Of a stretch of 64,000 bases of DNA, positions 17,240 through 26,356 are shown piece by piece. The stretch spans positions 57,044-121,043 of the forward strand of contig JAAWAN010000036.1 of the NCBI GenBank assembly GCA_022792175.1, given 5' to 3'. The notes under the pieces were generated by a model. The model did not search any database and was not told the origin of the DNA. It saw only the letters and a program-made list of their open reading frames with translations. Position 1 is the first letter of the stretch. Every line of letters begins with the position of its first letter. The position numbers were made by a program, and so were the translations under genes. This DNA is from Provencibacterium sp. (lineage in GTDB: Bacteria; Bacillota; Clostridia; Oscillospirales; Ruminococcaceae).

Positions 17240-18856
17240 ATGAAGAGAAGAAGCACTAAGCTTTTGGCAGCCCGCATAAGGAGGAATAGTTTCGCAATGA
17301 AAAAGCCCAGGAAGAAAACGGTTATCATCCTGTGTGCATTGGCGGCTGTCGCCGGTGCAGCGGTATTTTCGCTGCGCGGCCGGGGAGAAACGGCCCTGCC
17401 GGTTTCGGCCATGCCGCTTGCGCGCACCGAGCTCAGCAACCGGGTCAGCGCGACCGGCACCATAGAGAGCGCCTCGTTTATGGATGTTTACAGCACGTCG
17501 GGCAGCACCATCCGGGAGGTTTATGTGCAGGTCGGCGACCGGGTAAAGGCGGGAGACCTTTTGATGGAGCTGGATACCGAGCGATTGGAGCTGGATATTG
17601 AGGAGCGCACAGCCGCTATCGGCAAGCAGCGCGCTGCCGCCCAGCTCAGCCTTTCTTCCAGCGAACGCAGGCTCGAGCAGGCGCAGGGAGACTTAAAAAG
17701 CGAGCGCACGGCCGGTATTGTAAATGCGGAGAATGCCTTAAAGCTCGCCAAACTCCAGATGGAGAACGCGAACGACGCCTACAGCCGCGCCAAAAAGCAG
17801 TATGATGAACAGCGGGATGACGATGAGGATCACGGCTGGTGGGATGAGGATGATTTTACATACGGCGCCTCGGGGATGACTCTCAGCCAGCTGCGCGAAG
17901 CGCGCGACAATGCCCTTTCCGCCTACAACACCGCCCGCCTCAACTACCGCAGCGCGCTCGACCAGGTCGATCTGGCGGGAACGGAGGCGGAGCGATCGCT
18001 CGAATCGCTGGAGGATTCGGTCAGGCAGGGGCAGCTGGAGGCCAACCTCTATGCCGATGAGGTGGCTCTCAAAAAGCTGCAGCTTGAGCTGGAGGAGGCC
18101 ACCGTTACCGCGCCGGTTTCCGGCACGGTAACGGCAGTCTATGCCAAAGAGGGCGCCGCCGGAAACGGGCTGATGTTCGTGATTGAGGATACGGAAAACC
18201 TGATTGTCAAGACCAGCCTGAAGGAATATGATATCGGCTCGGTCAAGGAGGGAATGCCTGCCGTTATCAAGTCGGATGCCACCGGGGAGGAGGAGTTTGC
18301 AGGCCGGGTGAGTAAAATCTATCCGACCGCCCGCAAAGGGGAAAACGGCCATACCGCCTCCGGAAGCATCGAATTTCCGACCGATGTTTCGCTGAGCTCA
18401 AAGGGAAACGGGCTGCGCATCGGCATGAACGTGCGGCTGAATATCATTACCGAAAGTAAGCAAAACGTCTGGGCTATTCCCTATGATGCCGTTACCACCG
18501 ATGCTGCCGGCAGGCAGGTGGTCTATCTACTGCGCACTGATGACGAGGGCAGGCAGACGGCCTCAGCTGTGGAGGTAACGACCGGCATGGAGACGGATTT
18601 TTATATTGAAATCACCTCGGATGAGCTGCAGGAGGGCGACCAGATTATCTCTACACCCGGTGTCGTCAGCGATGGCATGCCGGTATCGGTCCTCTCTTCG
18701 GGCGGCACGGCAGAGCTGGGCGAAGCGCTGGCGGTACAGGCGCAGCCGCAGGAGAGCAGTGAAGAGGACTCCTCCGCTTCAGACTCTCAGCCGGAGCAGG
18801 AGGGGGCAGACGCCTCTGAAGACAGTGGGAATGCTTCCGGGCAAAGCGAGGGCTGA
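17240..18856 (+). CDS. MacA/HlyD-family periplasmic-adaptor-like efflux protein
   Basis: 538 residues. A membrane anchor (TVIILCALAAVAGAAVFS) is followed by a biotinyl-lipoyl-like half domain (GSTIREVYVQVGDRVKAGDLLMELDT), a long coiled-coil hairpin (about 105-245), the second lipoyl half (EATVTAPVSGTVTAVYAKEG), a beta-barrel domain and an acidic, Ser/Glu/Asp-rich C-terminal tail. The hairpin has an unusual Asp/His-rich insert (DDDEDHGWWDEDD). In Gram-positives such proteins link MacB-type permeases to an outer partner or substrate. First gene of a three-gene operon. ATG 17297 is an alternative start. Confidence 0.9.
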   Translation: MKRRSTKLLAARIRRNSFAMKKPRKKTVIILCALAAVAGAAVFSLRGRGETALPVSAMPLARTELSNRVSATGTIESASFMDVYSTSGSTIREVYVQVGDRVKAGDLLMELDTERLELDIEERTAAIGKQRAAAQLSLSSSERRLEQAQGDLKSERTAGIVNAENALKLAKLQMENANDAYSRAKKQYDEQRDDDEDHGWWDEDDFTYGASGMTLSQLREARDNALSAYNTARLNYRSALDQVDLAGTEAERSLESLEDSVRQGQLEANLYADEVALKKLQLELEEATVTAPVSGTVTAVYAKEGAAGNGLMFVIEDTENLIVKTSLKEYDIGSVKEGMPAVIKSDATGEEEFAGRVSKIYPTARKGENGHTASGSIEFPTDVSLSSKGNGLRIGMNVRLNIITESKQNVWAIPYDAVTTDAAGRQVVYLLRTDDEGRQTASAVEVTTGMETDFYIEITSDELQEGDQIISTPGVVSDGMPVSVLSSGGTAELGEALAVQAQPQESSEEDSSASDSQPEQEGADASEDSGNASGQSEG

Positions 18857-18860
18857 GAGA

Positions 18861-19628
18861 ATGCTGAAAAGGGAAAAAAAGGCGCCCTCCGCCCCTGAGC
18901 AGGCGCCAAAGGCGGAGGAGCAGGCCATTATTGAAATGCACGGCATCCATAAGCGCTTTTATATCGGCCAGCCCAACGAGCTGGAGATTCTCAAGGGGAT
19001 CGATCTGCGGGTGAAAAAAGGGGCGTTTCTCTCCATTGTGGGCGCCTCCGGCTCGGGCAAGTCGACGCTGATGAATATCATCGGCGCGCTCGACCGGCCC
19101 ACTGAGGGGACCTATACGCTGGACGGGCTGCAGATGCACGACGTGCCTGACCGGGGGCTTTCGGAGATTCGCTGCCGCAAAATCGGCTTTGTCTTCCAGA
19201 CCTTTAACCTCATTCCGCGCACAACGGCGCTCTCCAACGTGGAGCTGCCGATGCTCTATGCGGGCATTCCGCTGCGCGAAAGAAGCCGGCGGGCGAAGGA
19301 GCTTTTGGAGCTGGTGGGGATGGGGGAGCGCATGAAGCACCTGCCGAATGAGCTTTCCGGCGGCCAGAAGCAGCGGGTGGCCATCGCCCGCGCAATGGCC
19401 AACGACCCGGCCATTATTCTGGCGGATGAGCCGACTGGCGCGCTCGATTCTCAGACCGGCCGGCTGGTGATGGATTTGTTTCATACGCTGCACCGGAAAA
19501 AGGGCAAAACGATTGTGCTCATCACCCATAACCCCGAGCTGGCCGCGGAAACGCAGGAGATTATCACCATCAGCGATGGAAGGGTAACCGGCCAGGAGAA
19601 AGGGGGCGGGCAGCTTGCAGCTGATTGA
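18861..19628 (+). CDS. MacB/LolD-type ABC transporter ATPase
   Basis: 255 residues with Walker [11 protein letters not shown]-loop [10 protein letters not shown], signature [16 protein letters not shown], Walker [17 protein letters not shown] and switch His in ITHNPE: the MacB/LolD/FtsE family. An extra Lys/Pro/Ala-rich N-terminal stretch of about 25 residues precedes the domain. The ATG at 18861 is 5 bases after the adaptor stop with GAGG upstream, and the end overlaps the permease start by 14 bases. Confidence 0.93.
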   Translation: MLKREKKAPSAPEQAPKAEEQAIIEMHGIHKRFYIGQPNELEILKGIDLRVKKGAFLSIVGASGSGKSTLMNIIGALDRPTEGTYTLDGLQMHDVPDRGLSEIRCRKIGFVFQTFNLIPRTTALSNVELPMLYAGIPLRERSRRAKELLELVGMGERMKHLPNELSGGQKQRVAIARAMANDPAIILADEPTGALDSQTGRLVMDLFHTLHRKKGKTIVLITHNPELAAETQEIITISDGRVTGQEKGGGQLAAD

Positions 19629-20889
19629 AAACATTCTTCTGGCCGTCAGCGGACTTCGCTCGAATAAGATGCGCGCACTGCTGACCATGCTCGGCATCAT
19701 CATCGGTATCGGCTCGGTGCTCACCATCGTCACAGTCGGCGACTCGATGACCGCCTCGGTCACCGATGTTATGAACGATATGGGGGCCAACAGCATCCAG
19801 CTGGGGCTGGTGGAGCGTCCGGATGAAAACGGCGAATACCGGGGCCATGTCAGCGGGGCGAGCAGCGGCCCGCCGGAAGAGGACCTGATTACCGATGAGA
19901 TGATTCTGCGCTACCGGGAGGCATTTGCCGGGCAGATTCAGGCGCTTGCCCTCTCGGATTACACCGGCTCCGGCCAGGCAAAAAACGGGCGCAACCGCGC
20001 AAGCTGCGATGTGCAGGGGCTGAATGCGGATGCGTTTGGCACGGTCAATGTTGATATCATTGCCGGACATTTTCTCAGCGACCGGGAGGTGGACGGGGGC
20101 AAAAACGTCGCCGTTATTTCCGACAAGTTCATTGAAAAGCTCTTCCCGGGCCTCAGCCCGCAGGATGCGCTCGGCCGGGAAATCAAGGTGCAGATGGGCG
20201 ATGAGGTACAGACCTTCTCGGTCACCGGCGTATACCGTTATGAAATCAGCGGGATGATGCAGGTGATGACCGGCGATGTTTCCACCACCGTCTATATCCC
20301 GCTGACCGTTTCCCGAAAGATCACCGGCAACTCTCCGGGGTATTCCTACATGCAGATTAAGGCGGCAAACGGGGTAGATCTTGAGCAGTTTCGCCAGCGC
20401 TCGAAGGAGTTTTTTGCCCGCTTCTACCGCGGCAATCTCCTTTATGATATCGAGGCCTATTCGATGGACAGCATGATTGGCCAGATGACCGGGCTGCTGG
20501 GGACGATGAGCATCGCCATCGGCATCATCGCGGGGATTTCGCTTCTGGTCGGCGGCATCGGGGTGATGAATATCATGCTCGTTTCGGTGACCGAGCGCAC
20601 CCGCGAAATCGGTACGCGCAAGGCACTGGGTGCCAAAAACAGCGCCATCCGGGTGCAGTTTATCGTGGAATCGATGATTATCTGCCTCATCGGCGGGGCA
20701 ATCGGTGTTCTCTTAGGCACCGGCCTCGGCCGGATGGGTTCCACCCTGCTCGGTTTCCCCGGCTGGCCGTCGGCCAGTATCGTTATCATAGCGGTCTGCT
20801 TTTCCATGGCCATTGGTATTTTTTTCGGATACTATCCGGCCAACAAAGCCGCCAAGCTGGACCCCATCGAAGCGCTGCGCTATGAATAA
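19615..20889 (+). CDS. MacB-type FtsX-fold ABC permease
   Basis: 424 residues: one N-terminal membrane segment (RALLTMLGIIIGIGSVLTIV), a large extracytoplasmic MacB core domain (about 60-290), then three C-terminal segments with GGIGVMNIMLVSVTERTREIGTRKALGA, typical of MacB. The start is TTG at 19615, within the end of the ATPase gene. With the adaptor and ATPase it forms a tripartite-like exporter of peptides or macrolide-like compounds; the real substrate cannot be told from sequence. Confidence 0.93.
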   Translation: MQLIENILLAVSGLRSNKMRALLTMLGIIIGIGSVLTIVTVGDSMTASVTDVMNDMGANSIQLGLVERPDENGEYRGHVSGASSGPPEEDLITDEMILRYREAFAGQIQALALSDYTGSGQAKNGRNRASCDVQGLNADAFGTVNVDIIAGHFLSDREVDGGKNVAVISDKFIEKLFPGLSPQDALGREIKVQMGDEVQTFSVTGVYRYEISGMMQVMTGDVSTTVYIPLTVSRKITGNSPGYSYMQIKAANGVDLEQFRQRSKEFFARFYRGNLLYDIEAYSMDSMIGQMTGLLGTMSIAIGIIAGISLLVGGIGVMNIMLVSVTERTREIGTRKALGAKNSAIRVQFIVESMIICLIGGAIGVLLGTGLGRMGSTLLGFPGWPSASIVIIAVCFSMAIGIFFGYYPANKAAKLDPIEALRYE

Positions 20890-20895
20890 AAAAGA

Positions 20896-20985
20896 GACAG
20901 AAGGGTGCGCTGCAAAACGAAAGTTTGGCAGCGCACCCTTCTGTCGTTTAAACGGATTTTCAAAATCTGCAGGGGAGGAGTCTTT
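20896..20985 (+). repeat. Composite hairpin repeat, copy 2 (short form)
   Basis: 23-bp inverted repeat with one mismatch (left arm 20896-20918 with AAGGGTGCGCTGCAAAAC; right arm 20923-20945) and a GAAA loop, then GTTTAAACGGATTTT and a weaker AGGGG/CCCCT hairpin. It lies in the convergent gap between the MacB permease and the hybrid kinase gene and shares the GGG...CTGCAAAA core with the other copies. Confidence 0.8.
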
Positions 20986-21029
20986 GGCTCGCCCCTTTTA
21001 AAATGGGGGAATCCCTGAAAAGTCTGCGC

Positions 21030-23243
21030 TTACGGTTTTTTATCGGTTTTCAAAACCAGGTTCATCGTTTCCAGCAGCGCGGAAATATTGAAGGGCTTTG
21101 CCAGATGGGCATTCATCCCGCTTTCCAGAGAGGTCTGCCGATCGCTTTCAAAGGCATTGGCGGACAGGGCGATAATGGGGATAGCAGCCAGATCCGGATT
21201 TTTCAGCTCCCGGATAGCCCTGGCTGCCTGCCAACCGTTCATCACCGGCATCTGGATATCCATCAAAATCAGGTCATAATCCCCCGGCTCTGCATTTTCT
21301 ATCTTTTGGACGGCGATGCTGCCATCCGCAGCGGTATCTACCTGAAATCCCAGCTCCTCCAGCAGCTCGGTTTCAATTTCCAGGTTAATTTCGTTGTCCT
21401 CCACCAGCAGAAGCCGCAGCGATGCGGGCAGCCCGCCGGTATCTTCAGCGGCCGCGGGTTGGGGGGGATTCTCCGGGATACGAAAGCACAGCATAACGGT
21501 GAAGGTGCTGCCTTTGCCGGGTTCGCTTTCGGCGGCGATATGGCCGTTCATTCTGTCCACGATGTTTTTGGCGATAGTCAGTCCCAGGCCGACGCCGTGG
21601 ATACCGCTGAGCGTGGTGTTCTTCTCCCGCTCAAACGGCTCGAAAATGTACTGCAGAAAGTCCTTGCTGATGCCAACGCCAGTATCTTTTACTGAGAACT
21701 GATAGCTGGCATATTGCCAGGAGGAGTCCTTCAGCTCGATGACGGATATATCCACCTGTCCGCCGGTCGGCGTATAGGTTACGGCATTGTTGGCCAGATA
21801 CATCAGAAGCTGCTTGAAGCCATCCGGATCGCCGCAGACATGGTTATGCTGCAGCGCCGAGCAATTGAGGGAAAAGGCAATGCTTTTTTCCTCCGCCTGT
21901 GGGAGCAGAAAATGGTAGATTTCCTCCATCGTTTCGCGGATATCAAATTCTGTTTCCGGAGGCTTATCCCGGGACTCCACCCAGGAAAGCTCGAGCACCT
22001 TATCAATCAGGTTGAGCAGCTGCCTGCTGGAGGCCTCCACCCGGCTGAGATAGTCCAAAGCGGTCTCCGTCTCTCCCAGGTGCTTTCTGATCAGAGCGGT
22101 AAAGCCGAAAATGGCATTGAGAGGGGTGCGCATATCGTGGGACATGTTGGAGAGGAAGGTGTTTTTGGCAGCTATGGCCAGCTTTGCCTTCTCCAGCGCC
22201 TCTTCGAGCATCTGTTTCTGGTCCATCTCCCGGCGAAATTCCTCATCAATGCGCCGGTAACCCAAAACAATCTGGGAGATGTGCTGTTTTTCCTGCGAAT
22301 GGCTGCTGACATCCACAATGCGCAGCTGAATATACTGGGGCTCTCCCTCATAAACAGCCCGGTAGTTGACATAATAGGTTTTGCTGCAGGAGAGCTGGCT
22401 GCGGATATAATCCGGGGTGGTTGCTTGCAGGAGCATCTCCTGATCCTCGGAAAGCACCCAGCTTTTTACATAATCCTGCCGGTACCAGAGGAAGCTGCGC
22501 GTCTGAAACTTTTCGTCAAACTGCTTTCGGGTGCGCAGGCTCAGGCGGTAGGGGGAAATGCGGTCGGTATCCAGATCGGCATAAAGGATGGAGTCATAGT
22601 TGACGCCCAAACCCTCTATGACCTCCAGCTGGCGAAGCTGTTCCTGCTGAATCAGGTTTTTTTCCCGGTTATATTCTTCAAACAGGTTTTTCAGCTGCTG
22701 GTTCTTTTCATCAAGCAGCGCGGCCTTTTCGGTAAAATACCGTTTCCTTTTTTCGGTTGCATCTCCGATAAAAACATAGAAAAATTCCCCTGCCTTCCGG
22801 CTTCGGATAAAATGCCCGTAATCATCCACCCAGCGGATCTCACCATCCCTGCAGAGGATACGGTATTCCACATAATCAAGGTCATACTGGCTGCTGGCAA
22901 TCTGCTCCGCAATGCTTTGCTCGATTGCCGCGAGGTCCTCCGGATGCACCATCCCCTGAAAGGAGCCGCCGGTCAGCTGCAGAAACTGTGCCATATTTTC
23001 GCATTTGAAAATCCGCAGCAGGGCCTTGTTGGCATAAAGAATTTTTTCATCGCCGCCGGCGCGGTAGATGAAAAAGCCTCCCGGCATCTCATCCATAAAC
23101 CAGATGATTTCACGGGCAGTCTGAAGTTCGGCGCAGCCGGGAAGCTGCTGAAGCCTGTCAGCCCCGTCAGCATCCGGCTCTGTGCGGCTCAGCAGGGTGA
23201 GCACAGTTTCAATCAGGCGGTGTTCTTCTGTTTGTCCGTTCAT
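21030..23243 (-). CDS. Hybrid sensor histidine kinase with receiver domain
   Basis: 737 residues, apparently cytosolic. It has PAS-like modules at about 60-190 and 225-335, a linker coiled coil, HisKA with His369 in NMSHDMRTPLNAIFGF, a HATPase domain (LLMYLANNAVTYTPTGG; GVGLGLTIAKNIVDRM), and a C-terminal receiver with Asp662 in LILMDIQMPVMNGW. No separate output regulator or DNA-binding domain is adjacent, so phosphotransfer probably goes to a partner elsewhere. PAS-hybrid kinases of this layout are common in gut Clostridia. The ribosome binding site before ATG 23243 is weak. Confidence 0.93.
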   Translation of the reverse strand: MNGQTEEHRLIETVLTLLSRTEPDADGADRLQQLPGCAELQTAREIIWFMDEMPGGFFIYRAGGDEKILYANKALLRIFKCENMAQFLQLTGGSFQGMVHPEDLAAIEQSIAEQIASSQYDLDYVEYRILCRDGEIRWVDDYGHFIRSRKAGEFFYVFIGDATEKRKRYFTEKAALLDEKNQQLKNLFEEYNREKNLIQQEQLRQLEVIEGLGVNYDSILYADLDTDRISPYRLSLRTRKQFDEKFQTRSFLWYRQDYVKSWVLSEDQEMLLQATTPDYIRSQLSCSKTYYVNYRAVYEGEPQYIQLRIVDVSSHSQEKQHISQIVLGYRRIDEEFRREMDQKQMLEEALEKAKLAIAAKNTFLSNMSHDMRTPLNAIFGFTALIRKHLGETETALDYLSRVEASSRQLLNLIDKVLELSWVESRDKPPETEFDIRETMEEIYHFLLPQAEEKSIAFSLNCSALQHNHVCGDPDGFKQLLMYLANNAVTYTPTGGQVDISVIELKDSSWQYASYQFSVKDTGVGISKDFLQYIFEPFEREKNTTLSGIHGVGLGLTIAKNIVDRMNGHIAAESEPGKGSTFTVMLCFRIPENPPQPAAAEDTGGLPASLRLLLVEDNEINLEIETELLEELGFQVDTAADGSIAVQKIENAEPGDYDLILMDIQMPVMNGWQAARAIRELKNPDLAAIPIIALSANAFESDRQTSLESGMNAHLAKPFNISALLETMNLVLKTDKKP

Positions 23244-23314
23244 AAATCATCACTCTTCTGTCTAAAGGATAGGGGATGCGGCCGTTTGGCAGTGAATGGG
23301 CAAACGGGTAACTA

Positions 23315-23785
23315 TCAGGCGAACAGCGCTTCTATGGCCTCCAGAAGCCCGAAGGACATCAGCCCCATGATAATGCCGGCAATCAAAACGCCCGCAAAGA
23401 TAACGAGAAAGGCAGGCAGTGGCTTTAAACGCAGGATGGTGGCAATCAGCGAGCCGGTCCAGGCACCGGAGCCGGGGAGCGGAACAGCGACAAAGATGAG
23501 CAGGCCCAGAAGCTCCCACTTCCCGATTTTTTTGGCTTTTTCTTCCGCCTTATCCCAGATTCTCTGGAACCATCCGCCGATTTTTGGGAGCCTGCAGCAC
23601 CAGCCCAGCACCACCCGCACAAACAGCAGCAGAAACGGCACCGGCAGAATGTTGCCCGCTACGCAGACAAGGTAGGAGGGAAGCAGAGGCAGGCCCAGCA
23701 CGGTAACAGCGGTGATCATCCCGCCCCGCAGCTCGATGACCGGCACCATGGACATGATAAAGACACTCAGATATTTTTCCAGCAT
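23315..23785 (-). CDS. Small multi-drug export family membrane protein (COG2426)
   Basis: 156 residues with about four to five membrane segments. VPVIELRGGMITAV near the N-terminus and FVAVPLPGSGAWTGSLIA in the second half are hallmarks of the Sm_multidrug_ex family. Despite the name, its transport role is not proven. The gene starts 8 bases after the AraC stop on the same strand, so it may be co-transcribed with it. Confidence 0.88.
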   Translation of the reverse strand: MLEKYLSVFIMSMVPVIELRGGMITAVTVLGLPLLPSYLVCVAGNILPVPFLLLFVRVVLGWCCRLPKIGGWFQRIWDKAEEKAKKIGKWELLGLLIFVAVPLPGSGAWTGSLIATILRLKPLPAFLVIFAGVLIAGIIMGLMSFGLLEAIEALFA

Positions 23786-23793
23786 GGCATATA

Positions 23794-24657
23794 CTATTTC
23801 CTTCCTGTGATTTTTGACTTGTTTTCCGGCGTCTTCCGCGGCCGGTGTCTGGCAATGTAATCGCGCGGTGAGCAGCCGGTCACCCTTTTAAAGACCCTCG
23901 AAAAATAGAGCGGGTCCTCATAGCCCACCGAGCTTGCAACCGAGCTGATGGGCAGTGCGCTGCCGCTGAGCAGTGCACAGGCCTGGGAAATACGGTAGCG
24001 GGTCAGATATTCATTGGGCGTAACGCCCATCGCCTTGACGAAGACCCGGTAAAGATGGCTGCGGCTGACGCCGATATTCTGGGCAATGGAGGAAACATCG
24101 ATAGGTGCGGCATAGTTGTAGGCAATAAAGGTGGCAGCACTGCCGACATAGTCGAAGCCGCCGTCCGTCCCGCTGCCGGAGGAGAGCTCAATAAGCAGGG
24201 CGAGAAATTCATACAGCCGCCCGATCATGCGCGTTTGATGGCAGAGGGTGCTGCCATGCGCCTCTACGATCGACTGCAGGCAGGGGCGCAGACGAGCATC
24301 TGTCAGATGGAGAACCGGCAGGCGGCGGGAGAAATCGGTTCTTTTCAGCAGATAGTTGGCCTCACTTCCGTTAAAGCCGACCCAGATGTATTCCCAGGGC
24401 TCCTTTTCATCCGCCCAATAATGGATGGGCTCGCCGGGATAGACGATGAACAGATCACCCTCTCCCAGCGTATAGAGCTTTTCGCCGGTGCGGTAGTAGC
24501 CGCGGCCGGACTTGATAAGGTGGATGAGGTAATGGTCGCGCACTCCCTCGCCCCAGGAGTCGCCCGGCCCGCATTTCTGGGCGCCGCAGCTGTAGACCCC
24601 CAGCGTCATGCTTTCGCGGGTACGGTCCTTGTAGGAAAACTTAAAGGTATCTGCCAC
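23794..24657 (-). CDS. AraC-family regulator next to galKT
   Basis: 287 residues. The N-terminal AraC-type sugar-sensing half includes HYLIHLIKSGRGYYRTGEKLYTLGEGDLFIVYPGEP; the C-terminal double HTH includes IDVSSIAQNIGVSRSHLYRVFVKAMGVTPNEYL and ISSVASSVGYEDPLYFSRVFKRVTGCSPRDY. This resembles MsmR/RafR-type regulators of alpha-galactoside use. It is divergent from galK with overlapping promoters in a 330-base gap, so control of the galactose genes is a reasonable inference. Confidence 0.92.
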   Translation of the reverse strand: MADTFKFSYKDRTRESMTLGVYSCGAQKCGPGDSWGEGVRDHYLIHLIKSGRGYYRTGEKLYTLGEGDLFIVYPGEPIHYWADEKEPWEYIWVGFNGSEANYLLKRTDFSRRLPVLHLTDARLRPCLQSIVEAHGSTLCHQTRMIGRLYEFLALLIELSSGSGTDGGFDYVGSAATFIAYNYAAPIDVSSIAQNIGVSRSHLYRVFVKAMGVTPNEYLTRYRISQACALLSGSALPISSVASSVGYEDPLYFSRVFKRVTGCSPRDYIARHRPRKTPENKSKITGRK

Positions 24658-24769
24658 CTGTCATTCCTCCGTTTCCTGCCGCAGCGCGCTTTCATGGGCG
24701 CAGTCAAAAAAGAAACGCCCCGGTGCGCCTGCCCGGATTCCTGCAAATGGCGCCGTCGGGGAAACGGAC

Positions 24770-24874
24770 AGCCGCCCTGCGGTTATTATACTACACAATT
24801 TCCCGGTTTTGCAACAAAAATCCATGATTGCGCACCAATTTCCAGTTGCAACATTGTCTTTGGTGCGGTAGGAT
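24770..24874. promoter_or_regulatory. Divergent araC-galK control region with palindromes (copy 3)
   Basis: Leftward promoter: TTGCAA (24814-24809), 18 bases, TATAAT (24790-24785), whose -10 lies in a degenerate copy of the TATAATAGCCGC palindrome (24770-24790: short left arm AGCCGC, right arm GCGGTTATTATA). Rightward promoter for galK: TTGCAA (24846-24851), 17 bases, TAGGAT (24869-24874). An inverted repeat CGCACCAA (24831-24838) / TTGGTGCG (24860-24867) flanks the galK -35 and is a candidate operator. Confidence 0.55.
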
Positions 24875-24988
24875 AGATATACATAGAAGGAAAAAGATGG
24901 GCATCTTTTCTTCCGGCCCTGTACACTCCATGCAGCTGCGGCAGAGAAGGGCCCTTCACAGAAAAAATGGAAAGATGGAGGGAAATCG

Positions 24989-26284
24989 GTGGATAAGCTA
25001 CGGAATTTGTCCGAAAAAATCGGAGCGGGTGCTTTTGACAGTACCTTTGCCTGGCTTTATGGGGAGAACCGCGCACAGCAGCAGCGCGCGCGCTATACAG
25101 AGGCCATCGGTGAATTTGAGGCGCTTTTCGGAGAAGGACGTGAGGGCAGGATTTTTTCCGCCCCCGGGCGTACGGAGGTCGGCGGCAATCATACCGACCA
25201 TCAGCGCGGGCGGGTACTGGCGGCCAGCGTTAATCTGGATGTTATCGGCATCGTCTCCCCCAATGAGGAGGGGGTTATCCGCATTCAGTCGAAGGGCTAT
25301 CCGCGCGATGAGGTGAGGGTAGATGATCTGAAGGCGCGAAAAGAGGAGCAGGGAAGGGCCAGCGCGCTTATTCGGGGAGTTGCTGCCCGTTTTGAGGAGC
25401 TCGGCTACCGGATAGGCGGGTTTGATGCCTACACCACTTCGGATGTGCTCGGCGGCTCGGGGCTTTCCTCCTCCGCAGCCTTTGAGGTTCTGGTCTGTTC
25501 GATTTTGAGCGGCCTGTTTAATGATGGCGGCGTTTCCCCGATAGAGGCGGCGCAGATTTCGCAGTATGCGGAAAACGTTTATTTCGGCAAGCCCAGCGGG
25601 CTGATGGATCAGATGGCCTCCGCCGTCGGCAACTTCGTGACGATTGATTTTGAGGACCTGAAGAAGCCCGATGTGCGCCGGGTGGACTTTGACCTGCAGA
25701 AGAGCGGATATAAGCTCTGCATTGTAGATACCGGCGGCAACCATGCGGATCTGACCGCTGACTATGCCGCCATTCCGCAGGAGATGCGGGAGGTGGCCGC
25801 CTGCTTTGGCAAACAGGTGCTGCGCGAGGTGCCGAAGGAGGAGTTTTACAGCCGGATTGGCGAAATCTATCCGCAGGTTTCCAACCGGGCGGTAGCGCGC
25901 GCCATCCATTTTTATGAGGATAACGACCGGGTGCCGCAGCAGGTCGCCGCGCTCACGGCGGGGGATTTTCCGCGCTTTCTCGATCTGGTGATTGCTTCGG
26001 GCCGCTCCTCGGCCGCTTACCTGCAGAATCTTTTCCCAGTGAGCGATCCCGCCCACCAGGGGCTGACGGTGGCGCTTGCCCTCTCAGAAAAGCTGCTTTT
26101 TGGCCATGGCGCATGGCGGGTGCATGGGGGCGGCATCGCCGGAACGATTCAGGCCTATGTGCCGGAAGATCTGCTGGAAAATTACTGCGAAACGCTGGAA
26201 AAGGTATATGGGCAGGGCAGCTGCCATATTCTGCAGATCCGGCCGACCGGCATGTGTGAAGTAACCGAGCAGCTGGGACGGTAG
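24989..26284 (+). CDS. galK: Galactokinase
   Basis: 431-residue GHMP kinase making galactose-1-phosphate. The galactokinase signature is seen in APGRTEVGGNHTDHQRGRVL, the phosphate-binding loop in LGGSGLSSSAAFEVLVCSIL, and the third motif in GGGIAGTIQAYVP near the end. The GTG start at 24989 has GGAGG 7 bases upstream. It precedes galT by about 70 bases in the same direction; an epimerase gene is not in the window. Confidence 0.95.
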   Translation: MDKLRNLSEKIGAGAFDSTFAWLYGENRAQQQRARYTEAIGEFEALFGEGREGRIFSAPGRTEVGGNHTDHQRGRVLAASVNLDVIGIVSPNEEGVIRIQSKGYPRDEVRVDDLKARKEEQGRASALIRGVAARFEELGYRIGGFDAYTTSDVLGGSGLSSSAAFEVLVCSILSGLFNDGGVSPIEAAQISQYAENVYFGKPSGLMDQMASAVGNFVTIDFEDLKKPDVRRVDFDLQKSGYKLCIVDTGGNHADLTADYAAIPQEMREVAACFGKQVLREVPKEEFYSRIGEIYPQVSNRAVARAIHFYEDNDRVPQQVAALTAGDFPRFLDLVIASGRSSAAYLQNLFPVSDPAHQGLTVALALSEKLLFGHGAWRVHGGGIAGTIQAYVPEDLLENYCETLEKVYGQGSCHILQIRPTGMCEVTEQLGR

Positions 26285-26356
26285 GGCATCCGCTGCTTTT
26301 TGCAGAAAGCCCCGCAGGGGCACAGGCAGATAAAACGAAATGGAGGTAAATGTGAA

